A DNA stretch of 64,000 nt from the NCBI GenBank assembly GCA_022036555.1, contig CM039128.1, positions 7,124,839 through 7,188,838 on the forward strand, read 5' to 3'. The stretch comes from Microstegium vimineum (taxonomy: Eukaryota > Streptophyta > Magnoliopsida > Poales > Poaceae). The notes under the pieces are model-generated. The model was not told the DNA's origin. It searched no databases and worked only from the letters and a program-made list of their open reading frames with translations. Made by a program: the position numbers and the translations under genes. This document shows positions 32,181 to 45,700 of the stretch, one piece after another. Each line of letters starts with the position of its first letter. Position 1 is the stretch's first letter.

Positions 32181-33100
32181 TTTTCCTCACTGGGGGGCCC
32201 TTGGGCCCCGGCAAAAAGCACGACAGGCGGAAAACGACAGGGAAAAAAACGGCCCTGGACCCGGGGCCCGTGGGCCGAACCCCATGGGCAGGGAAGAAAC
32301 GACAAAAGGCACGGAAAACGACAAGAACGAAGCACGACGGGCCCACGGCAGGGGGCTACCGGGCACGGCACAAACACGACTAGGCCCCGGAAATACACGA
32401 CGGCCTTTCTAAAAAGGGGATTCACGAGGCTGTTGGTTTCTTGCGCGTCTTCTTTAAAATTTAGCAATATCCCCCCAATTTGAAAGTCCAAATGATCCAC
32501 GGTTTAAAGCGGGGAAAAGTTAACTTCACCTTTTTTTCCCAACCATTTTAACCCAATGCAGCACGAGTAAATTATATAATGGAAAAAGTTTTGCAGGGAA
32601 AGGGTTGTCCCCACATTCTATCATTAAAAACCTTTCCCCCTTTCTAAAAATCCTTCACTAATCTGTTTGGGAAATTAAAAAATTGGCACGGCCCTTTAAA
32701 TGATGAATTTTTTTTCCTTTAAAATTAAGTTTTTGAATTTCTTCCCAAAATGTCCTCAGGGGCCCTAAAAATATTCTCGAGTAGAGAAAATTATATAAAT
32801 TTTTTAAATTTGGTCCTTTTTGGACTAGATTTGGTCCGTTTTTTATTAAACTGGTCCATCTTCTTAAAACGGGGTTTTTTTTTTGGTCTGTAGCTTTTCT
32901 TAAATGTAGAGTAACATCCTCCTCTGATGTGTAAATCTAAGTACAAAAAAAATAAAAACACTTGGGTATAAAAATTTATCATTAATATAAACCCATAATT
33001 TCAAAAAAGTAGCTGGCACCTCGGGTTGTATTTTTCTTTGCTTGGCAAAGGTTGACCGGGCCATTAAAGTCTTGGGCCCTGGGGGTGGTCGTGTGCTTGT
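32181..33100. other. Unassigned stretch before gypsy-2 resumes
   Basis: GC-rich to 32400, then AT-rich smeared DNA. Gypsy-2 homology is clear again only from about 33120. It belongs either to the inner insert or to an indel of the antisense gene. Confidence 0.35.
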
Positions 33101-34989
33101 TTGGCGGGGTCATATCAAGTTGTTTGCCAAAATTCATCGCATTACAAACGGCATTTTGATCGATGTTTGATTACATTTTTTTCCCGATGACGGGGAAAAG
33201 TTTATTTCTGAAAACCCAAATTTTTCCTTTTATTTCCCCCAAATCCCACGGGTAACGGGATTTTCTATTAATAGGTTGATACCCAATTCCAAGAAAAAGT
33301 ATAAGGGGAAAACCCTTTCCCCACTTACGATCGATAAATCCTAAAAATGGGGAAATCGCAGCAAAGCCCCTTCACTGTTTCCCCTCATGTAAAAAAGGGG
33401 GGGTCCCCAAAAGGGTCACCCTCAAAACAAACCAAAACAAAACTGGGGCTCCCTGCTATTCCCAACCCCAAATCCCCCGCTTGCCAGCGGCCCAAAACGC
33501 AACTTTAAAGGGTGACAATCTTTATCTTACTTATCCGATTACAAACTCCTTTCGGGATGCTCACTTTTAAATTTTTGCAAAAAAAACCACTTTTTTTTTT
33601 GAAACCAAAAGAGTTCATCGACGTTTTTTCCCAATGTACAAGCTTCTCCCTTTTTCCCTTTCCTTCGATCCCCGCCCCCAAAGGGGCAAAAATCAAGCCC
33701 CCGGGGCTCCCAAGTGCCCTTTCCTCGAAAAAAAAACCTTTTCAAAACCATCAGCCCCAGTCACATAAACCCGGTTTAATCTTCTCAAACTCCCCCCGAT
33801 AAAACCACACCAGAGCCAAAATGGGCATCAATCCCTGAAAAATCAAAAGGCAAATTTTCCCTTAACCAAAAACCCATTTAAAAACGCCAAAAGGGCTACG
33901 GGAACAACAAAAACAGCGTCGGAAATGGGGTACCACCCCCAACCCCAAAACGTTCGAAAACCTACTACAATTTTCTTTCGGAAACCATTGCCGATCTTCT
34001 AAACATAGCTATCCAACCCCCTCTTTCAAGCCCACGAGAAACTGCCAAAAAAACAGGTACACCAACTTCCATCATAAATTTTTGTAAACCCAAGTTTTTT
34101 AACTCAAAAATTTTTAAACCCCTTTTTTTCTTTTCCCCCCCCCCCTTAAAAAAAAATCCTCCAAAAAAATTTAAATTTTCCTTCGCCATCAAAAAATTCC
34201 AGATGAAAAACCGACGAAGGGGAAAAGTTCTGCCAAGCCGACCACCCATATCGGCAAAAAGTGAAATCAAACTTGAAGCACTGTTTTCCTATTACGAAAC
34301 CAAAATACATCTCAACGGGTCCAAAAAGATTTCCCAGGCAGTAAGGGTACTTTCGGGGAAATCCAAAGCCAATTCCCCTGGCCGTATTAAAAGAAAAAAC
34401 TCCTTTTCCAAGAAACCCTTCCCTCGAGACCCAAACCCACTGCAATACCAAAAGCCTCCCCCACTTTTGTCGAAGAGCTACCAAGCAAAACTTGAAGCAA
34501 AAATACCCCAAGTTCAAGCAAACCGCAGAGGGAAAAGCAAAAAGGGACACGTCGTCTAGAAGCTTCTGCATCGAACTCAAAACAAAGATCCCTTGCCCCT
34601 ATCAGCACAAAAAGAGGGCCCGCTAGTTTGCTGAAGAGAGTAATGAAGTTTTAAAACTTCGCCAACCAAAAGAAAACCCCAACCCCCCTGCCATTTACTA
34701 AACCCCTTGCAACAAGAGGGGATCCGAAGCCGCGAACCTTCGGCTGCGGGGGAAAATAAAACCAAATTCGGGGTACCCCGCTGGCCAAATTGCCAAAAAA
34801 AATAGAAAAGCTGACCAAGTTCGCCTTTGTGAAAATTTCACAAATTCAAATTTCTGCTGAAATTTTTTGCAGCGAACCTGATACCGATCCTCCTGAAATA
34901 AAAACTTTAAACACCCTTTTTTAACCATGTTTTTATAATGACCCCTGCACCCGTATTTATTATCTTATTACTCAAATCATTATCCAAAA

Positions 34990-37900
34990 ACAAGCATAAT
35001 TTTTTCTTTAAATTTTTTTCTTTGATTGCTCTGGAAAATAAAACCCCCTTCGGGGTTTTCCCCAAAATATAAAAATTGTCGGGAAAACAGATTGATTTAC
35101 CCAAAAAAGGGAACCTTCAAAAATTAGGGACCACTTTCCAAACTTTGAACTCTTAGTTCCAATGGGAAAAATTCGGGTTTTCCACCAAACCCCAAAGGGA
35201 AAAATTAATTTTACCTTCACCCTTCTTATAAAAACCAAATTTTGAAAACCCTTTTTGGGTTTCTTTTCGATACTGTTTAAACCCCTAAAGCCGATGACTT
35301 GCCAAAAAACTAATTCATCTTTCATGAGAATAGAAAATTTTCATCAAAAATTCAATTGTTTCCGGGGAAAAACAATCCCTAGAACCATTTTTAATTTTCC
35401 CAAAGGGTAGAACGCATCATGTCCAAAAACTAACGGGTTATGGCGAAAATTTTATTTTTCCAGAAAATGCCATCCGATACGACCATAAAGTTTTAAATTG
35501 CAAAAATATCCCAACCCCCCTTAAAGGTTTTTTTTTTTCTCTTCAATCTTGCTCTTGATAAGCTTAATGACTCCCTTTTTGGGGTTGCTTCGGCTTCCCA
35601 TTACTTAGCAAAAAAAGGAAAAACATTAAAACCCTTTAAAACCCCCCATACTGTAGAAAATTTCATCAAACTTCCCCCATTGAACATATTCCCTTTGGGT
35701 TTCCGTTTGTAAAAAATTTTTGTGGAAAACCAAATGGGAAAAAAATAGTTTTTTCCCACAAAATCTTTCATTTTTAAATCGACTTTAAATTTTCCCTTCA
35801 AGGGGAAATTATTTCCCAACCCACTTTCGTAAAATAATGGGAAAAGCAACAAGAAATGAATTTAAATTCCCTTTTATTCAACGGGGGTAAATTTGCCCCA
35901 ATGAGATCAAGGGCCCCCATCCCCCAAAAAGGGCCAAACGGTTTATAAAAAGATTCATTTCATGTGGGTCTCTAAAACTTTTACCAAACTACTGACAATC
36001 TTGACACTCCTTGAATATTTAAAACAATCCTAAAGGGAAATCGTGGGCCAATATTACCATTTCGCCAGATCATCCATTTCTTTTTGAATGCCGATTGTTT
36101 AAAGGGAATTTTTCCACCCATCAACCTTTTCTACCCCCTCTCCACAAAAGGCATCTGGGGTAAAACCCCCATCAATCATAACGTGGGTACAATTCATCCC
36201 CCAAAAAACACTTACTTAGTCCCCCCTGAAACCTCACCCCTTTAAACTTTTCTAGACGAATTTTTCAAAAAAATCGGGCAATCCCTCTCCCCCCAATCAT
36301 CGCACCCATTACCGATGTCATTACTTCTTAATTTGGGTTATATCCCAAAAGGGGTGTTGTGCTAACGTTAGTTTTCTTCATTATGCAACCTGGGGAAGTC
36401 CCAAAAGAGGGGTTTTTTTTTTTAAAATTTCCCTTTTAATAAATTAAGCATTTTCCATGATATCAATTAAAAAATTTACTTCGCACCCCATAAAACCAAT
36501 CAACTGATTGATTACTAACAAGAGTCAACCAAAATTTCAAAACCAAACGGCATGCACTTCCCAAAAATTTCCCAAACCCCCTTTTACAATGCCGGGAAAC
36601 TTAGCCAAAATTGTTTGTTGAAGAAACAACTTCCCGAAAATGAATCTCAAATTTCTACCCTTTGGGGGTTTAAACAAAAAATAACCATAACCTGTCCCCC
36701 TTGCACTAGAACCTAAAAGAACAAAGCCAAGGAGCAATCTCAAACGGAATTCCCCGTCCCCAAAATCCCAGGGAAAAAAACACCCTTTCCCTGTCCTTTA
36801 ACCCCTTATTTTGTTTAAATCCCCCCCAATCAAATTCTGCCCAACCCCAAAATCCTTTTTGCCGACCTCCCACTCAATAACGACACCCGACAGCAAAAAT
36901 TGACCCATCATTTTGCATATAGACAGAACACTTGGCCGATAGCAAATAATCCCTTTAAAATTTGGGTACAAGAGAATTTAAAAACATAAACACAATTTAT
37001 CAACCCCCGAATTTTGGGTTTTCAGCCCCACCACCTTCTACCAAATAAAAAATCAAAAACGTTTTTTCCCTTCAAATTCTTAAATTAAAAAGGCTACCCG
37101 TTTAAACGCCGCTTGGGAAGAAAAAATTTAATCTAAAGGGGTTTCCCGCGCCCAAAGGGGGAAAAAAAAACGGGAAGATTCCCCAATACCTTTTTTTTTT
37201 CCCCTTTCCAAGACCGTTTGCTGCTCCTCTTTTCAAAAACAAATTTCTAAACCCCGGTTTTTTAGCTTCAACAATGGCAAAAGATTTAATTTTCCCCAAA
37301 AAATTAGAAATAAATTTTTCTAAAAAAATTTAATTTTGGGCCGTTTCAAAGATTTCAACCCCAGTCTTGTTTTGGGAGCAACCACTTTGTTAAACGCATC
37401 AAGGGATTTTTTCCTGCCGATCCAAACCCCCCTTTGTTTCCCCATGAACCCTAGGAATTGCCCCTCCCCGATACGCCAAACGCGCACTTTTTGGGATTCA
37501 TTTTACCCCCAAGCTCCCTTTTGCACTCCAAATCTTCCGTAGAAGGGCAAGAAGTTTCCCCAAAAATCCTTCATCTTCCCCCCACATGCAATAAAAGTTT
37601 TCCCGCCCCAATTCCCCGATGTATTTATGAAAAAAAAATTTCATCGCTCTTTGGGATAAGTAACACCGGCTTCTTCAACCCAAAATCATTACACCCACCC
37701 CAAACAAACCGACGTGACCTGGAAAACCTAAAAAACTTTTTTGGGATATATCTTCTTCACCAAAAATATTTGATTATATCCAGCTTTAAACCCATCCATA
37801 AAACTGATAATTTTTTTTGTCCACTGAAGCATCAACTAGTAGGTGGGAAAACAGGCATTGGATACCCCTTTTCTTTTGGGCTATTTTAAAAAAAATTTCC

Positions 37901-38050
37901 AAAAATCAAAAAACACAAAATTTTTCCCCATTCTTTTTTATATACAAGGAACCACATAGAAATCCATTCGGCATATCGGGAAATTGCCGAAAAAACCCAA
38001 AACCCGTTTAATTTTTGTAATCCACCTTAAAAACCGGGTAATAAAATGGG
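34990..38050 (-). pseudogene. pol: Gypsy-2 pol (integrase, RNase H, RT), smeared
   Basis: It aligns in order with gypsy-1 2230-5155: integrase C-terminus at about 35020-35160 (the stretch TTCCAAACTTTGAACTCTTAG), integrase zinc region around 36000-36130, RNase H near 36480-36750, RT from about 37000 to 38050 with the stretch GAACCACATAGAAATCCATTC near 37950. All frames are broken by smearing, so real mutations cannot be told from errors. Domain order and spacing match gypsy-1. Confidence 0.75.
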
Positions 38051-41000
38051 GAGTGCCCCCCGGCTTTGCGGGCCCCCGTTTGGTTAAAAAACCCCGATTT
38101 AAATGGGTAACGATTTTCAACTACTTCGGTCAAAAACCCAGGCATCTCTGTGTAATCCCAACAAAAAAATCTTTTTTTTTTCTTTTAAAAAAATCATTTC
38201 AACTGTTGCTTACTTTGGGGAATCTAACTTAGCACAAAATTAAAAGTTGGCCGGGGCTGCTACCGGTCGCCATGTCAATTTCCATTAAATCTTTGGGCTG
38301 AGTGAACCCCCCCCCAAGTTTTTCCCATCATCGGCGAACTGACCCAAAAAAAACCCCAATCTTAGAACCGCTGCTTGGATCGGTGAAAATTCGGAAAAGG
38401 GCCCCTTTGAGGAACTCCTTTTCCCCAACTTCACCCAATGCACATTGGCCCTGCTAAAAAATTTTTCGTTTTCCGCCGATGCAACAATTGACTGCTTCCC
38501 CTTGGGACGACTTCAATTTTGTCTCCAACCCATTCATGGGGCTTTGATGAAATCGGGAGGGAATAAAAACAATTAACAGGGATCCAACCCCTTTCCCCCC
38601 CCAAAGCAATTTTGTAGGTACCTTTGCCATTTAAACCCACAAAAAATTTGGTTTTTTGGAAAAGTTTTGCTACCAAATGGAAAAAAACCTCAAACACATA
38701 CGCTCCCATACTGGTGACATATTCCCCTCAAAATCTTTCAGTTTCCATGCCGTCTTGATTAAATCTTGGCCCACCCTTTTCCCAAGCTTTCTAAACATGA
38801 CATTTTTGGAATTAAATTGATCAAATGCCCCCCCCATGTACTAGCTTTTTTTGACACGGGTTTTCCCCCAAATCGATTTTCCCTTTTTGACGAATAAGCC
38901 TAAATTTGTTCCCCTTTCATCATGGGCAGGTTTTTTAAAAACCCAGTTGTCACCCCAAAACTAGCACAGCGGCCAAAACACCCAGCTTTTTCCTCACACA
39001 TAGGTTCCAAAAAATTCCTTCGGCAAAAATAACAACCAGTTACTTTCTGCCCTGGACTCCTCCTTTGTTTTGGCCCCACCCCCAAAAAACTGGAAAATTC
39101 TCCCTTCAAGGGGTTTTCCCCAAATACAGATCATTTTTGGGTTCACCGCTGGATCCCCCTTTCCCCCCAAGTCTTCGTTCCCCCTTTTGGGGACACCTTA
39201 AGGAAGCTTAGTCTTCCAAAGGTTTTCACTTTTTTCTAAAAGGCTTTGGGCTTGAAAAAACCCCTTAAAATTTGGGATCCCAAAGAATACTTTTTCCCAT
39301 CGGGCACCCTTTTGAATCAGCCATCTCTTCAAGTTTCTTTTGACAAAACCCGCTTGCCAACCTGTCGAAACATTTGAGTTTTCCCCTAACCGACCCATTC
39401 ACCGACCCTTTCAAAGGGGGACCTTTTAAAGCGCTCCCCCGATTTTTCCGAAAAAACTTTTTCCCCCTAATCAAAGGATAGAACCCTGTTCATTGGGGGC
39501 CCAATTATCGCAGTGGGTAGTTTGATCCCCTTTTCCTTCCCCAGCAATGAACGAAGAAAGGAAAATTTCCCCAACATCTTTATACCAAACCCCAACCCCC
39601 CCGGCTCCTTCTTTTTCCTTTCGCTGCCGATTTTGGCTTTTCCTGCGAGCAACCGATTTTCCCCTACGTGATCGTTGTGCGTGTTTTAAAACGCCCTTTA
39701 AAAATTCATTCCACGAACCCCCCACCTACACCTTCATCAGCAACTCCTTGCCCTTCCTACATCGAAACCCCTTTTTTTCCCTTTTCACATCATGCACAAC
39801 AAATTTGATTTTTGGGACTATCGATGCATTCTTCGGGCACTTCCATTTTTAAAAACTTTTTAAACCCTTTCCACCAGCTTCCACCAAATTATTGGGAAAA
39901 AGGGGTTTTTTGGGGTTTCAATCTTCATGGGCTTTTTGGGTTTTAAATTTTCAAACTTAATTCGTCCAACCCGATTTTCCTACTGAAATTTCTGCCTAAA
40001 GACTTTGAAAATCTTTGGGTATTTTCAGGTGCATAAAGTCATTTACAATCCCCTCATCTTTTTTAACTCTTTCAGCCAGGGAATCATTTTAAATTAAGCC
40101 CAAAGTTTAAATTCCCGCCCTTCTTAAGCAACAATCAAATATCCAAACGACCTTATTGTATCAAAGGGAACCTTTCATTTTCCCTTTCCTGACCAAAGGG
40201 AAACAGGATACCCGGCTTTTTGTTTTTTTAACCCTTTCAGAACCCCGAAACCCTCCCTTCATTCTTTTCTGATCTTCTTGTTTCACGAAGAAAATTTCCC
40301 TTAACCCCAATTTTTTTCCTTTGGCTTAAAAATCTTTAACTTTCTGATCCCCAACTCTCTACACGAGAGGCTCGGGCTCTCGAACTTTTTGAATGCGTAT
40401 TTTACCCTTAAATTTTGGCCCTAATGCCGGGAAGGCTAAACTCCCAAAATTTTCATCAACCACACTAAGTTGTAGCATTTTTTTCTTCACGCCCAACCTT
40501 TGGAAAAGTTTTCTACCGATTCATCATTCGCTATTTCAGCTCGCCCAAAGGGTAATCCCCCTTCCCATGAACCCAAAAAAAAAAAAATTTGTAAAAACTG
40601 TTTCCCCAAAATCGCCCAAGTAATCACAAAATTTTTGGGGGGAAGCGAGATGAACCATGAAAACCCGCCGATCGGGATAAAGATGATAAAAAACAATCTC
40701 CCCTCAGCTCATCCCCCTTTTAGCGCCCTCCACATTGGATAATAAGGCGGTTGAGGTCCTCCATCGTCGTGTATTATTTTTGGGCCAGAAAACTTTCGTA
40801 AAAATTTCCGGGCCCTTTTTTAACCGTTTTTGGGAGAGGAATCAAGTCATACCCCGGGGGATGGCGCCCCATAAAGTATGAAATTGGACTTTAGGCTTGA
40901 TCCCCAAATTGTTCTTTCATAAATTGGGAAAATTTTTGGGTGGGGCCCAGAAACATTCCTAAACCTGCCGATAGATGGGTTGGACTTTAAACCGACCTGG

Positions 41001-42300
41001 ATTGGTGGAAACGCCCCCTTCTTCCCTTTTGCGGAAAATAAGCGGATCCAAAAGGCATAAAATTTACCCCCCACCTTGCAAAAATTATTAATCACCGACT
41101 GTTTTTTCCAACTATAACCTTGGGCACCCACGGGGGTATATTTGCAGTTGATATTCAACGGTGTCAAACCCCCGATTTTAAATTCTAGTGTTAAATCGGA
41201 AGGGTACTGTTGCGCCCGTTTAATTTGGGTTCCAGTTTGCCCCACCTGTTTTAATTGGACCACCCCGCAGGATATAAGCATGGGCATATATTTGCCAAAA
41301 AAATTTGGAAAGTTACCCCGCCGGGTTTCCTCCTACACCCCGGAAAACAAAAATTTTTGGGCCCCTTGGTGCACTGATCCCCCCGGGGTTTGAGGATTCG
41401 TCCCCCATTTTGGGAGGGTTTAAACCACTCCCAAAATTTTGTTTGCTTTGGGCAAAGAATTTGTCGAGGGTTTTCCCGAAAGGGAAACTTTGGGTACCCC
41501 GCCATCTGAAAAATTTCCTAGCGGCAATTTGCACTTTTGGGAGAAGCCCTGCAAAATTTGAAACTATCGGGCTCATCAGTTTCCCTTTTTATTCCCGACC
41601 ATAAGGCCTTTCCCACCGCTTTTAATTCCCCTTTTGGATAAATTTTAAAGCATCATCGGATGAACCCGGAAAAATCCCAAAAATCCCCCCCACTATTTAG
41701 GGGCATTTTGGCAACTCAAACTACATTTCCACTTTTGCCGACGCCACTGGATCGGTTTAAAACCAAAAACGACCTTATGGGGCTCGATTTTGGGGGTGTA
41801 CTTCATCGGAAAAGGTTTTCACAGGTTGGAGAAATATCACTGAACCGCCAAATGAAGCCCGTGGAAGATTTTTGATCCGGGTTGTTTATACCTGGACCAA
41901 CATACCTAGGTGGGGGCCCTTTTAAAAGGGTTTTGCATGAGAGCATTTTTAAACAGTTTTGGGAAAAACCCAACTTTAAAAAGGCTAATCAACCCCCTTT
42001 AATTAACGAAAAATTAACCAAATTTTTGGCAATTTTACCAATTGGCATCGGAAAGTAAACATTCGCAACAACGATGGATCTTGTTTTTGGACTGCATCGC
42101 CGCCCTTTTTTTAGGCTGAAGGTTTTTAAAGAATGGGCTTTGTACCCCCAAAACCCGCTGCTTACTTCTTCTAATCATCCTTCAATTTTGTTTTTCCGAA
42201 CTTAAAAGACTTTCCCCTTGGTTTGACGCCCATTTAGAACCCACCCATGATCATGATCAAAAAAAGGTTCCCTGGGGCCCATCGGGGGGGCCTAAAGGGG
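38050..42300 (-). pseudogene. gag-pro: Gypsy-2 gag and protease, smeared, capsid domain retained
   Basis: Protease landmarks match gypsy-1 (38520-39120 against 5600-6100), followed by the knuckle region (39100-40200). At about 40440-40690 on the minus strand a capsid-like stretch is readable: FSWFISLPP, then FLQIFFFLGSWE, then IANDESVENF, the pattern of the Retrotrans_gag domain. This is absent from gypsy-1. The N-terminal gag part is at about 41700-42230, with a match at 42050-42090 to 8405-8445. The interval between anchors 40380 and 41737 is about 570 bases longer than in gypsy-1. Confidence 0.7.
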
Positions 42301-43052
42301 TGTTGACAAAAAAAGGGGCGTCTGTAAAAAAACCTCGGTTTTATTCCCCCCGAACTCAAAACCAAAGGTGTCCCCATTTTAAATTGACCAGTTAAAAAAC
42401 CCAAGGGAAACGAAAACTAGAACAACGATAACGAGAACAAACAAATACGCTGGGAAACGTCAAAGGCTCAGTTGTTTAAAAAAGGTGGAACCCCGCGGGG
42501 TAGACGGAGATCTTTAGATAAAAACCCCAATCAAATTCGTAAAAACTCAAATAAACTAAAACTAATGCAAAAAGTAGATGTTTAAAAGGAAGACAAAAAA
42601 AAAGTTTTTGATTTTTATTGAATTTTCCTCTCAAAAGGGCCCTGGGTACAAAATTTATAACGGGTAGGGGGGATTTGAAACATAGACACGACCATACCTA
42701 AACCAAACTCCTACTTTTAAGGAAATAAATACTCATCAAGATTTGGGACTCAAACTGATAAAAAAAAAAGGGTATAAAAATAAACCATTTTCTTATCTAT
42801 TCCTTCGCTGACTTTAAAGCCAAAATCAACCCATACCCCATGGGAAAATACCTCCTTTTTTGGCAAACAATTTTTTTCTTTCCCCCAAATAACCCCTTGT
42901 TAAAATTAAAATTCAACCATGGGGCAATTTCCTCTGCCTCCATCAAAAATTTGCCCGGGCAAAAATTTTGATCCCGATAAGGAACAGCGTTTTCCCCCTT
43001 GCCGATCAATGCACTTGTTTTAAATTGACCCGTAAAAAAAACGGTCCAACGG
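42301..43052 (-). repeat. Gypsy-2 5' LTR (right, smeared copy)
   Basis: It starts TGTTGACAAAAAAAGGGGCG and ends near ACGGTCCAACG, against TGTTGACACAAAAAGTG and ACGATGTCAACA in the left copy. Middle landmarks (GACCAGTTAA, AACAACGATAACGAGA, TTGCCGATCAATGCACTTG) match. Followed by target duplication gtttt. Confidence 0.85.
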
Positions 43053-45700
43053 GTTTTTCCCTGTATGAAAAGGCAAAAGTGCAAGATAAGGTGAAAACCC
43101 TTCATTAAAAGACAAAAAGGGGAATTTGGGGATTCCAAATGAAGAAAGTTGGGATGACAAAAACCCGAATTCAAGAACACCCCAAGGGGAGGATTTCTTG
43201 AGGGATGAGGGCATCAACACGAGTTTTCATTCCATACACCCCCCCAAACAAAAGGGTGTTTAGAGAGAAAGAACCGACACTCATTGACATTGCAAGGACA
43301 TGCTAGATGATTAAAAGATTCATATTTTTTGGGCCAAAGCCGTAAACCCCAACCGCTTGCCGGCCCACCCAACCAGCTCTATTTACACAAATCTTGAAGA
43401 AAAACTTCATTTTAAACCCCTTTCCCGGAAAACAAACCAAAGGTGTCATATTTTTAGATTTTTGGGTGCAATTTTTTCATATTTAATAAAAACCCCAAAA
43501 AACCTCTAATTTTTGGCACCAAAATTTAAAAGGGTTTTTCTCTTTTTAAAGGGGATAAATAGCATGTCATTGTGTATTCAATAAACCTTGGGAAAAAATT
43601 TTAAACCCGGATGGGGACCGGGGAAAATTTTGATGAATCAAAACCTAAAGTAGGGGCAAATTGATGGGGGGGGGTTTTTAGGAATTTGGGGAACCACCTT
43701 GTAAGCAATCAAAAACGGGGCCTTTGGTGACTTTTACCACAAAAAATTCCAGGCCATAGATTTAAACCTGGGGTTGAAGAAGCTACTGCCCAAGATTTGA
43801 AAAAAGGGGCCACAGTGCCCCTGGTCCGGGCCCTTTTGTGCCGGGGGCCCCGCACCCCGGGACCCAAAACAGGCAGCAGCAAGCCCTTCACCTGCTACTC
43901 CAAGGAACCAAAAGCCTAATTTGAAGAGAAATATATGATGCCCCAAAGCGACAAAAAGAAGCCACAAACACCCAAGTTTGGAGGAAAACCCCTTCAAAAG
44001 GATCACCCGGGTTGGAAAAATTTTATTTGGGGGGAGTCTTCAAAAGGGGGGTTTAAACTACTGGGTTCACTAGGCAATTTTGTTTAAATTTTTACTTTTT
44101 TTCCCTCCTCTTTGGAACCTCTCAAGCTTGACCCAAGCCTTGATTTCCGGATTGGGTAAAATGGATATGCAAGAAAGCTAAATAGCTTTAAAAGGGAAAA
44201 CAAGGTTTTGGTCCAAGGGGAAAAAGACCCCAATACAAATGTATTGAAACCAATGGGCTTCCGAAACCAAACAAGAGAAAAGGTGTGGTGACAAGGAAAA
44301 AGGCAAGATTGGTTTAAAAGGTTTCCCCTCAAGGGGAGGGTCCAAGATTTTTAAAAGAGACATATGCCCCCGTAGCTGGGTTTGAAGCAATTCGGATGCC
44401 GGTTGGCCTACAACCCCACCCCTTTATTTTCCCCCAAGCTCCAAAAAAAGGGTTTGGGCAAAGGGGCATTCCTCAATGGCCCTACCCCAAGATTTTGGTG
44501 TATTTTTGAGCGGCCCCCCGGGGGTGAAGACCCAATTCCCCATCAAGCTTTCAAGCCCATAAGGCGCTCAGGGGTTTTAAGCAAGCACCAAGAGCAGGTA
44601 TAAATTCCCTTTAAAGGAATTCTTGATCAAAAAAGGGTTTTTAAAAAAGGGCAAAGGGGATCCTACTCTTTTTACCCCCAAAAGTAAATAATGAATCTTT
44701 GTTCCCCAAATAAAATGTCGATGACAAAATTTTTGGAAAACCAAAAATTTCCTTTTGTGAAGAGTTTATAGGATCATATTTTAAGAATTTAAAATGTCTA
44801 TGAGGGTTTGACAAAAGTTCTTCCCCTTTTTAAAACGGGAAACTCAAGGAAGAGACTTTTTTACCCAAAACCAAGTACACCCAGTTTTGGGTTGAAAAGT
44901 TTCCCCGGGCCAAATGCTAAGTCCAAAACTCCCCATCCCAAACCCCCAAACTTCTTTATCTTGATGAAGGGGAAATCCTGGACAATAAAGGTATTAACTT
45001 ACCCATGATCCTCTCCCTTTTATTTATTTCATTGGGGCCCAAAACATAATGCTTGTTTGCATGGTCCCCTAGATTTCAAGCCCCCCCAAAAAGAGTGCCA
45101 CTTAATGGCCCGTATAAAAAGAATTTTTGAGATATCTATTTTTTTCACTCCAAACCTTTGGGCTTATGAACCTTTAAGGGCTCAAAATTCGATCAAAATT
45201 TTTGGAAAAAAATTAAATTCCAATTAGGGCCGGGTTGCAAAGAAAGACCAAAAAAGCACTTGGGGGACGGTAAATTCCCTTGGAAACGGCCCTATGTTTT
45301 GGAGTTCAAAGGGAAAACAAAATTTATTTTAGCCATTTCCACTGCCGAGGCCGAGTTATGTTGCAGCCGGCGCATTTTTGCGCTAAAACACTTTGGATGG
45401 GGAAAAACCCCTTAAAAGATTTCGAGTCAATTCACCAAATACCTCTCTTGTGTGATTGAGAGTGCCATCAAACTCAAAAAAACCCTTTTTATCACTCTAA
45501 AACCCAAAACACATAGACTTCCCCCCCAAAAAAAAATTCCAACTTCTTAAACCCACGAATTAAAAGGAAATATCACAATTCGCCATTGAGCCCCCGAAAA
45601 AGCTTTCTAAACCATATTTTCACCAAAGCCCTCGATAAAAACAAGGATTTGTCCCTTTTGCTTAGGGACAAAATAATTTTGTTTCCCCGGTAACGTGGTT
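43053..45700 (+). pseudogene. pol: Copia-B integrase remainder, RT and RNase H, smeared
   Basis: Resumes the integrase exactly where it broke at 24797. From 43058 come the helix after WVFF, then EDFLRDEGI, a PPKQKGV segment and RERTDTH-like residues (normally the QQNGVVERKNRT region). An integrase-RT linker (43400-44090) follows. RT shows TYAPVA at about 44360, GLKQAPR in the stretch near 44570-44600, and the region that normally holds YVDD near 44720. RNase H is at 45180-45690, ending in FTKALD at about 45622. Frames are broken throughout by smearing. Confidence 0.8.

Larger units (their letters stand above)
26006..34930 (+). pseudogene. Antisense plant-mobile-domain-like gene of gypsy-2, split by an insert and largely smeared
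   Basis: Exon 1 is a short ATG exon at 26006-26032 (nine codons) with a GTAATC donor; exon 2 starts at 26132 after CTAG. Exon 2 encodes a plant-mobile-domain-like N-terminus ending near HVYMLTGLD at about 26520, with in-frame stops. Homology to gypsy-1 bases 1-300 continues to about 27200. It is then interrupted by the direct-repeat insert and resumes from about 33120 (compare 33143-33165 with 411-430) to about 34900, with traces of the same exons. The region after 26540 is in smeared sequence. Together with gypsy-1 it shows the antisense gene to be a family trait. Confidence 0.65.
24798..43052 (-). mobile_element. Gypsy-2: second element of the gypsy-1 family, inserted in copia-B integrase
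   Basis: LTRs are at 24798-25602 (clean) and 42301-43052 (smeared), both starting TGTTGACA. Target duplication gtttt is at 24793-24797 and 43053-43057. From the left: 3' LTR, polypurine tract, plus-strand antisense gene, direct-repeat insert, rest of the antisense gene, integrase, RNase H, RT, protease, gag, 5' LTR. Landmarks align with gypsy-1, for example TTGATTGCTCTGG (2258 and about 35022), ATCATCGGCGAA (about 5423 and 38330) and CAATGAACGAAGAA (6594 and 39544). Minus orientation follows from pol and from the position of the polypurine tract. Confidence 0.9.
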